From: Clostridiales bacterium
Lineage (GTDB): Bacteria > Bacillota > Clostridia > Tissierellales > Dethiosulfatibacteraceae
Assembly: GCA_003446975.1 (NCBI GenBank)
Contig: DMAP01000149.1
Location: 1 to 5,501, forward strand
Reading direction: 5' to 3'
Length of the DNA: 5,501 nucleotides
The notes beneath the pieces are model-generated. The model worked only from the letters and a program-made list of their open reading frames with translations, made no database searches and was not told where the DNA came from. Numbering within the stretch: position 1 is the stretch's first letter; the number at the start of each line of letters is the position of its first letter. Made by a program: the position numbers and the translations under genes. This document shows, piece after piece, positions 1 to 4,311 of this stretch.

Positions 1-407
1 ACCATTTCCATCATGCCAATCTGATCCTCATATACCTCTTCACTTACTGCTTCTTTAAACTCCGGTTCGCAACAATGATACACTCCGAGCCCTAACTGGA
101 CTCCTGTCAATGGACCTGCGTATGTCGGATCTCCTGCTGTTACGGTTTCTGCGGCCAATCCTGCCGCTTCCCCTTCGGCTGCTCCCAATATCACTATCAG
201 GTTTTCAGCGCCGAATTTTTCAGCCAAATCCTTAACTCTCTTTTGGTTTTCCAGATCCATTGCGCCTGCAGCCGTTCAGACGAAGCATTCCGTTGATGAG
301 AATACTACCTCTGCGCTAGAAGTCTTTACGCATTCTTCGATCGCTTGACCGGGGACGCCGTCTCTGTCGCCTATTATGACAACTTTCTTATTGTCCAATA
401 TGCTCAT
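1..407 (-). CDS. grdA: Glycine/sarcosine/betaine reductase component A, selenoprotein PA (3' end outside window)
   Basis: GrdA is the small selenoprotein that accepts the carboxymethyl group from component PB on its selenocysteine and passes it to component PC for release as acetyl phosphate. The reading frame starts at ATG 407, 7 nt after an AGGAAG ribosome binding site. It begins MSILDNKKVVIIGDRDGVPG and meets an in-frame TGA at 278-276, which is codon 44. The flanking residues are C-F-V-U-T-A-A-G-A-M-D-L-E-N-Q, the GrdA signature, and Sec44 is the known family position. After the TGA the frame stays open to the window edge (135 complete codons); GrdA is usually about 157 residues, so roughly 20 are missing. 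The TGA makes conventional gene finders drop or split this gene. It is the last visible gene of the operon, 47 nt after trxA. PA is shared by the glycine, sarcosine and betaine reductases, so grdA alone does not set the substrate. Identity is very secure. Confidence 0.96.
276..278 (-). other. In-frame UGA decoded as selenocysteine (GrdA Sec44)
   Basis: TGA on the minus strand within the conserved CFVUTAAGAMDLENQ context of GrdA. The frame is open on both sides and family similarity continues across it, so it is recoded rather than a nonsense mutation. I do not see a convincing SECIS hairpin just downstream: the nearest candidates are a 3-bp UGC/GCA stem too close to the UGA, and a 3-bp UGG-AAAA-CCA stem with no G in the loop. 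Confidence 0.95.
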
Positions 408-454
408 TCTAACACTTCCTTTCGTTTTAATTGTATTTTATAAAGCTTGTAGCC

Positions 455-772
455 TTATAGGTATTTTTTAATGACTGTCTCTATATGTTCCTTGTTGGCC
501 TGGTCTCTGGTAATCTCCTCAACTATGCTGCCATCTTTGTAGAGCAGAAGTGTGGGCAACCCCAATACTCTCTGGCTGATGGCCACTCTTCTGGCTTTGG
601 TGGTGTTTAGCTTGGCAAACTTGATTCTGTCACCATAGATTTCAGAGAGAGCTTCGACATCAGGCATTAGAGCCTTGCACGGCTCACAGCTGTCTCCCCA
701 GAAATCCACGAGTGTGAATCCGTCCGATTTCAATACTTCCTCTTCAAAATTATCTTTATTCAATTCTAACAT
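455..772 (-). CDS. trxA: Thioredoxin with atypical SCEPC active site, glycine reductase-linked
   Basis: This is a 105-residue thioredoxin-fold protein, cytoplasmic, and likely the electron donor that re-reduces GrdA after each turnover. The classical core D-F-W-A-x-W-C-G-P-C-K appears here as D23-F-W-G-D-S-C29-E-P-C32-K. Both redox cysteines are kept, but the Trp before the first Cys is Ser and the Gly between the cysteines is Glu. The cis-proline loop G-L-P73-T and the C-terminal helix are present. I chose ATG 772 because GGAGG at 782-778 lies 5 nt upstream; a TTG six codons earlier (790) would put the ribosome binding site inside the gene. It lies between grdB (34 nt gap) and grdA (47 nt gap), so co-transcription is expected. 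No thioredoxin reductase gene is seen in the window. Divergent active sites are, as I recall, known in thioredoxins of amino-acid-fermenting clostridia; the functional link to GrdA is inferred from position. Confidence 0.93.
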   Translation of the reverse strand: MLELNKDNFEEEVLKSDGFTLVDFWGDSCEPCKALMPDVEALSEIYGDRIKFAKLNTTKARRVAISQRVLGLPTLLLYKDGSIVEEITRDQANKEHIETVIKKYL

Positions 773-777
773 ATCTA

Positions 778-782
778 CCTCC
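778..782 (-). promoter_or_regulatory. Ribosome binding site setting the trxA start
   Basis: GGAGG followed by the 5-nt spacer TAGAT and then ATG 772. It decides against the longer TTG-initiated frame beginning at 790. Confidence 0.85.
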
Positions 783-790
783 AAAATCAA

Positions 791-822
791 TTATTCAAAT
801 ACTGTCTTATTCAAATACTGTC
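791..822 (-). repeat. Perfect 16-bp tandem duplication across the grdB stop codon
   Basis: GACAGTATTTGAATAA (minus strand) occurs twice head to tail, at 822-807 and 806-791, with no mismatches. The first copy encodes the last residues of GrdB (T-V-F-E) and its TAA stop; the second copy is untranslated and lengthens the grdB-trxA spacer from 18 to 34 nt. The GrdB sequence is unchanged, because the stop lies at the end of copy one. The perfect match suggests a recent slippage-type duplication. Confidence 0.9.
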
Positions 823-2114
823 TGTTCAGTTATATCTGTCTCCAAGGCTTTCAAAGCCTTCTCCACCAATCCCCTTCTGAGAGATTTTTCTTCCTGCTCT
901 GTCAATGAAGGGTTGCCCAGTGGATGAGGTATGGCTACTGTAGGTACTATTCTATTAGCCCCTACTGTTTTAGATATCGGTACGATGGTACACATATGAA
1001 CCACCGCAATTCCTGCTCTCTCTATTTCTTTCACCATGGTTGCACCGCAACGCGTACAGGTACCTCAGGTGGATGTTAAGATAACTGCCTGCACACCATT
1101 GGACAGAAGGTCTTTGGCTATTTCAGCAGCAAAGGCTTTTGCATTGGCAACAGAGGTTCCATTTCCCGTTGTGGTGTAGAAGAAATCGAACAACTCACCT
1201 ATTCTACCTTCCTTTTCCATATCTCTTAGAACGTCAACAGGTATGACCCTATCAGAGTCCAGATTGGCAAAGGTTGGATCATAGCCGCCATGGGCTGTTT
1301 CATGGTCTTTTTCAGATAGATTTCTAAACTGTGCAATGTCATATTTGCCATACTTTGATGCACTTGAAGACTCTATATGATCAGGGTTTCCTTTAGGAAC
1401 GATACCTCCTGATGGAACAATGGCAATCTTGGTATGGGCCATGTCTTTAATGGCTGGATTCGGGTCGACACGGTCAAATGTAGGCATGGCGAATTCTGTG
1501 GTGAATTGGCTTTTCTTCATCTTCTGAAGCAGCATGTCAACAGCTCTTTGAGAACCTCTATCATTCGCAAAATAGTTTTTTCTTACACCTCTTTTGATGT
1601 ATCCTTCCTCTTCAGGAGTCGTGATTTCTTCATTTCCAAGTAGTTTCAAACCTAGAGATGCCATTTTTTTAACTGCGTTTCTCATATCTGCAGCGTTGTT
1701 CTTTGTTTCTATGAGATAAACTGCCTTCTTATAGAGGTCAACACCGGGGTTTTCAATATACATGCCCGATAATGCTCTTATTCCCAAATTCTCTTGAACC
1801 GATGTCGCTATATCACCGCAAGCAACACCGTATCTACCAGCATTGAAGGCAGGTCCGGCAATGAACAGATCAGGACTGTACTGCTTGACCATTTTCAAGA
1901 TTGTTTCTCTGGCTTTCTCCATGTTTTCGTTGTAGTAGGAATCACCGCAAACGATAGTGGCTACAATCTCAGCCTGATCACCGAATGCACCTTTAAAAGC
2001 CAGCCCAGGTCCTACTGCGCCTTCTATGATTTCAGGCAGATGATCTGCTTTTTCTTCACCGCCTATTCCTGCATAAAACTGATTGACATAATGAACGACT
2101 TTAAACTTAGACAT
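807..2114 (-). CDS. grdB: Glycine reductase component B, selenoprotein subunit (PB gamma)
   Basis: GrdB is the roughly 47-kDa selenoprotein of substrate-binding component PB. With the GrdE fragments it activates glycine and helps transfer the carboxymethyl group to GrdA. It starts at ATG 2114, 6 nt after GAAAGGAGGT, as MSKFKVVHYVNQFYAGIGGEEKAD. It runs to an in-frame TGA at 1067-1065 (codon 350) and continues as U350-G-T-C-T-R-C-G-A-T-M-V-K-E, giving 435 residues, the normal family length. The U-x-x-C-x-x-C motif (U350, C353, C356) is the redox centre. Other family blocks are G-P-A-F-N-A-G-R-Y-G-V-A-C-G, the segment S-G-G-I-V-P-K-G-N-P-D-H-I-E-S-S-S and the C-terminal V-G-A-N-R-I-V-P. These segments match the glycine-type GrdB rather than sarcosine (GrdF) or betaine (GrdH) paralogs as I remember them; substrate class is less certain than the family. 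A caller blind to selenocysteine would report two pieces, 1065-2114 and 807-1037. It lies 15 nt after grdE. Confidence 0.96.
1039..1051 (-). promoter_or_regulatory. Candidate bacterial SECIS hairpin of grdB
   Basis: In the mRNA, GUUGC-GGU-GCAAC forms a 5-bp stem with a 3-nt loop. The loop begins 18 nt after the UGA and its first base is G. That agrees with the loose bacterial SECIS pattern of a small stem, a G among the first two loop bases and a UGA-to-loop distance of roughly 16-37 nt. The stem lies over conserved codons (C-G-A-T), so it could also arise by chance. Confidence 0.45.
1065..1067 (-). other. In-frame UGA decoded as selenocysteine (GrdB Sec350)
   Basis: The TGA lies in S-T-U-G-T-C-T-R-C-G-A-T, the catalytic signature of GrdB. 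The same frame continues 85 further sense codons of good family similarity to TAA at 809-807. Recoding is therefore the only sensible reading; truncation would remove the redox motif. Confidence 0.96.
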
Positions 2115-2120
2115 TTCCTT

Positions 2121-2130
2121 ACCTCCTTTC
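2121..2130 (-). promoter_or_regulatory. Strong ribosome binding site of grdB overlapping the grdE stop
   Basis: GAAAGGAGGT, a near-perfect anti-SD match, begins with the last base of the grdE TAG stop and sits 6 nt before ATG 2114. This suggests close translational coupling of the two PB subunit genes. Confidence 0.85.
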
Positions 2131-3416
2131 TAATAGTCTCTTGCTGACAGCTTATTGAAACCAAGCTCGTTTGTGGCTCCAATAATCGCTTGCAGCTCAA
2201 TGGTCAAAGTGCCATCTTCTGCAACGTTTCCATTGAATCCACCGGCAATTTTATCGATATAATCCATATGACCGATCACTTTCTTCATCGGTTTTAAAAC
2301 GATGATCTCGTTGGCATTTCCTCCAGTAACGACAGCGTTTGCTTTTTCATCAGCGTCTGCCAGAGGTTGGGATGCACCGTCTCTTCCCGCATACTCATCT
2401 GTAATGATAACTGTATCGATTCCTTTTTCCTCAATTTTCTTGCAGTTCATAATCAGATCAGTATCAGGATTTCCAAATCCCTCTTGGGATATGATGACAC
2501 CGTCCACACCCAAGTACTCAGCAAGCTTGGCTGTCCAGTCAGAAGATCTTTCCTTATCTGCCAGATAGACATTTTCGTTTGTGATGATTACGCCTACAAA
2601 ATTGATCTCGGTTCCATGTTTTTTATACAAATCATGAACAACGCAGTTGTTCTGGTGGTGATAGGTCGTGTTCTTGTCACAAGCCGATACACAGTTTCCA
2701 CTTATGATTGCTCCATCCATCAGCTCTGTGGGATAGAGTATGGTTGGTATGATGTTTTTCGCATCAACGCCATAGACATATGTGTCATGTAACAATCCCT
2801 GACTCTGAAGCATCTGAACATAAGCAACTTTTGGCAAATCAGGATATTCCTGAATACTCTGCAATAAAGGTAGTGTTTCATATACCTCCACATGATCCGG
2901 TTCCAATCCGACGGACAGTTCACCTAGAAAATTAGCCACTTTTATACCAGCCAGCCTGACTGATTTCTCGTGGTCCTGAGCCTTGATGCCCTCATGGCAA
3001 TGACAAACAATTACTAGGTTTTTTGTCTCTGAAAACGGCGTGTATTTCGCACCTTCTCCAGTCATATCGATGATCCCTTCCTGGAAGCCTACAATTCTGC
3101 CTGATGTCACTACAGCAGCTCCTTTTAGAACATTGGTCATGCCCGATCCAACAGTTCTGACTTTTGAAGCGATCCCTGGGAACATACCACTTTCGCTCTG
3201 CACTTTGACTCTTGGTTCGATAACATCCTTGACAGGTGTTATCCTTACCTCTTCGCCAGGTTTTGCAATATCAACTAAAACTTCCTTGATATGTTCATCT
3301 TCCATGACCAGCGCTTCAATATCTTGTCTATTAACAAACAAGATTTGATTCTTGATTTCCGAAACATCCCCAAATTGTATATCTTTGATCAGAATGTTCC
3401 TTAATTCTAATCTCAT
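2130..3416 (-). CDS. grdE: Glycine reductase component B, pyruvoyl proprotein (PB alpha/beta)
   Basis: GrdE is made as a 428-residue proprotein and self-cleaves at a conserved Cys. The product is an N-terminal fragment and a C-terminal fragment whose new N-terminus is a pyruvoyl group, which binds glycine as a Schiff base. The cleavage site is visible as S-G-N241|C242-V-S-A-C-D-K-N; Cys242 is the position I recall for the Eubacterium acidaminophilum protein. Other family blocks are V-T-P-V/I-T-P-V-K-D-V-I-E-P-R-V near residues 58-70, V-L-K-G-A-A-V-V-T near 97-104, the Y-V-Y-G-V-D-A-K and Y-P-T-E-L-M-D-G-A segments just before the site, and the C-terminal D-E-Y-A-G-R-D-G-A-S-Q and T-G-G-N-A-N-E. 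These fit the glycine-type GrdE better than GrdG (sarcosine) or GrdI (betaine), judged from memory. ATG 3416 follows GGAGGTG with a 4-nt spacer. It lies 25 nt after grdX and 15 nt before grdB. Confidence 0.95.
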   Translation of the reverse strand: MRLELRNILIKDIQFGDVSEIKNQILFVNRQDIEALVMEDEHIKEVLVDIAKPGEEVRITPVKDVIEPRVKVQSESGMFPGIASKVRTVGSGMTNVLKGAAVVTSGRIVGFQEGIIDMTGEGAKYTPFSETKNLVIVCHCHEGIKAQDHEKSVRLAGIKVANFLGELSVGLEPDHVEVYETLPLLQSIQEYPDLPKVAYVQMLQSQGLLHDTYVYGVDAKNIIPTILYPTELMDGAIISGNCVSACDKNTTYHHQNNCVVHDLYKKHGTEINFVGVIITNENVYLADKERSSDWTAKLAEYLGVDGVIISQEGFGNPDTDLIMNCKKIEEKGIDTVIITDEYAGRDGASQPLADADEKANAVVTGGNANEIIVLKPMKKVIGHMDYIDKIAGGFNGNVAEDGTLTIELQAIIGATNELGFNKLSARDY

Positions 3417-3420
3417 AATT

Positions 3421-3427
3421 CACCTCC
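3421..3427 (-). promoter_or_regulatory. Ribosome binding site of grdE
   Basis: GGAGGTG followed by AATT and ATG 3416. The grdX-grdE gap of 25 nt holds only this site, with no internal terminator or promoter that I can see. Confidence 0.8.
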
Positions 3428-3441
3428 AAAATATTTTTATA

Positions 3442-3822
3442 CTACAAGCTGTTTTCAAGCTTGATGATAACATTTTCGATAAGACTCATATCAACCAGAC
3501 TGAAATCATTAAGCATCTCGTCTGTCAACAGGTGCTGATTCGAACCAAATTTTTTTGCAGTTTCAAGGCTTTTCTCTATAATCCTGATAGAATCCATATC
3601 CAGAGTCTTGAACTGTTCACTGACAATAATTGTTTTATAAACGGTCTCGTTTGGTTTCACGCTTCCTGACAATGGATGTGTCAAAAGTTTATGACCTAGG
3701 TGGATCAGATCTCTTGCGCGAGTCAAAACCTGGACATAGGATTGCTTCCGGTAGTCTACTTTGAAATCTCCATGATATTTTTCATAAACTTTGGGGTTGT
3801 TGGTTACAATTACAAATTTCAT
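3442..3822 (-). CDS. grdX: GrdX family protein, first gene of the glycine reductase operon
   Basis: A 126-residue soluble protein of the GrdX family. Members usually open grd operons; their function is not established. It begins M-K-F-V-I-V-T-N-N-P-K-V and contains H-P-L-S-G-S-V-K-P-N-E-T-V-Y-K near residues 49-63, the block I use to recognise the family, followed by a helical C-terminal half. There is no signal peptide, membrane segment or cysteine pattern suggesting a redox role. Two ATGs are adjacent (3825 and 3822). GGAG at 3832-3829 is 3 nt from the first and 6 nt from the second, so 3822 is the better start. A longer GTG start at 3867 would lie inside the riboswitch terminator stem and is rejected. 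It is the first gene downstream of the riboswitch, so it reports the operon start. Confidence 0.9.
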   Translation of the reverse strand: MKFVIVTNNPKVYEKYHGDFKVDYRKQSYVQVLTRARDLIHLGHKLLTHPLSGSVKPNETVYKTIIVSEQFKTLDMDSIRIIEKSLETAKKFGSNQHLLTDEMLNDFSLVDMSLIENVIIKLENSL

Positions 3823-3828
3823 CATTAT

Positions 3829-3832
3829 CTCC
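3829..3832 (-). promoter_or_regulatory. Ribosome binding site setting the grdX start
   Basis: GGAG lies just beyond the T-run of the riboswitch terminator and upstream of the double ATG (3825/3822). Spacing favours the second ATG. The site is outside the terminator stem, so control by masking of this site is not suggested; control looks transcriptional. Confidence 0.65.
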
Positions 3833-3836
3833 AAAT

Positions 3837-3869
3837 AAAAAAGAATGGTAAGTAAAATACCTACCACCC
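3837..3869 (-). terminator. Intrinsic terminator forming the glycine riboswitch expression platform
   Basis: In the mRNA, GGGUGGUAGGU (3869-3859), loop AUUUU (3858-3854) and ACUUACCAUUC (3853-3843) form an uninterrupted 11-bp stem that includes several G-U pairs. Six U residues (3842-3837) follow at once. The first four bases of the stem (GGGU, 3869-3866) are also the 3' strand of the P1 helix of aptamer 2. Glycine-stabilised P1 and the full terminator are therefore mutually exclusive, which predicts termination without glycine and read-through with it. Confidence 0.88.
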
Positions 3870-4036
3870 TGTTATTGACCTGAGAGATTCTTCGACGAAT
3901 CGATTTGCTCCTTCGGTGCTACGCTTTCCAGAGTTCTGTCCATATACGGTCCCTTTGCCTGAGATCATCACTTCTTTTCGGTGGAAAAAAGCTTAATCCT
4001 TCGGCGTCGTGTTTTCACACGATCTCTCCCGCATAC
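3866..4036 (-). promoter_or_regulatory. Tandem glycine riboswitch (two aptamers)
   Basis: This is the leader RNA of the grd operon. Aptamer 1 (4036-3942): P1 is GUAUGCGG (4036-4029) with CCGUAUAU (3949-3942), P2 is GAGAUC with GAUCUC, a GUGU-GAAA-ACAC hairpin follows, then the core ACGCCGAAGG and CUCAGGCAAAGGGACCG. A short linker contains GGACAGA. Aptamer 2 (3934-3866): P1 is ACUCUG (3934-3929) with CAGGGU (3871-3866), the core is GCACCGAAGGAGCAA, a UCGA-UUCG-UCGA hairpin follows, then AAUCUCUCAGG. The paired CGCCGAAGG/CACCGAAGG and CUCAGG blocks are hallmarks of the gcvT-type glycine riboswitch (Rfam RF00504). The helices were found by hand pairing. Its terminator and the identity of the operon (glycine reductase) both fit an ON switch responding to glycine as substrate. 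Aptamer 2 has an A-C mismatch in the expected P2 (GAAAG against CUCUC) and a divergent 3' core (AGGUCAAUAACAG). Confidence 0.94.
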
Positions 4037-4069
4037 TTCAACCATCTTTATTCTGTTTTGTTCTCTTTC

Positions 4070-4098
4070 ATTATACGATATTATTTTAACAATGACAA
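4070..4098 (-). promoter_or_regulatory. Sigma-A type promoter of the glycine reductase operon
   Basis: -35 TTGTCA (4098-4093, 5 of 6 consensus), a 17-bp spacer, and -10 TATAAT (4075-4070, 6 of 6). Transcription would start near 4064-4062, about 27 nt before the first riboswitch helix. AT-rich sequence lies upstream. Spacing and position make this the obvious operon promoter. Confidence 0.88.
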
Positions 4099-4311
4099 CG
4101 TTTTTCTTTTTTAATTATACTTACAATTTATTATTTTTAAAGTGATCATGATATTTTATACCATCAATTAAAAAAGATAAGTTCGGAAAGGTATTAGCCA
4201 TATAAGGAAGCCGAAGAAAGACTCCTCGGCTTCATAAATGTATTTGATTAAACTTTTTTAGTTATTCTATCTCTTGAAATCGGAACCATCATTTAACAAC
4301 TACTGGGGTAT
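4099..4311. other. AT-rich intergenic stretch between the surface gene and the grd promoter
   Basis: No gene is supported here. The gene-free interval from 3826 to 4311 holds, in transcription order, the 3' untranslated end of the surface gene, its hairpin (4207-4233), an AT-rich stretch without recognisable structure, and then the grd promoter and riboswitch. I see no tRNA, no convincing small ORF with a ribosome binding site and no repeat of note. Confidence 0.6.
4207..4233 (-). terminator. Probable terminator hairpin of the surface protein gene
   Basis: On the minus strand GAAGCCGAGGA (4233-4223), loop GUCUU and UCUUCGGCUUC (4217-4207) give an 11-bp stem with one G-U pair. It lies about 80 nt after the stop codon at 4312. 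The T-run after it is weak (CTTATAT). The complementary RNA would have an A-C mismatch where this strand has G-U, so the hairpin is better formed in the minus-strand transcript. It separates the surface gene from the grd promoter. Confidence 0.65.

Noticed and set aside
455..790. A longer thioredoxin starting at TTG 790.
   Set aside because: The ribosome binding site GGAGG (782-778) would then be inside the gene; ATG 772 has ideal spacing and matches thioredoxin length.
1065..2114. grdB as a pseudogene truncated by TGA, with a separate small gene at 807-1037.
   Set aside because: The TGA falls exactly at the conserved selenocysteine of GrdB and the same frame continues with family sequence to the expected length.
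2367..2792. A 141-codon open frame on the plus strand (and similar plus-strand frames at 1794-2147, 3040-3348 and 3352-3669).
   Set aside because: They lie antisense within grdE, grdB or grdX, show no family features or ribosome binding sites, and are explained by the codon use of the real genes.
807..3416. Sarcosine (grdG/grdF) or betaine (grdI/grdH) reductase component B.
   Set aside because: The blocks seen in both subunits fit the glycine-type proteins better, and the leader is a glycine riboswitch; a tree with all three paralog types would settle it.
3442..3867. A longer GrdX starting at GTG 3867 with a hydrophobic leader.
   Set aside because: The extra codons are the riboswitch terminator stem and T-run read as protein; there is no ribosome binding site before 3867.
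3841..4100. CRISPR array, T-box or other RNA in the grdX leader.
   Set aside because: There are no regularly spaced repeats and no T-box motif; the conserved blocks and helices fit two glycine aptamers.
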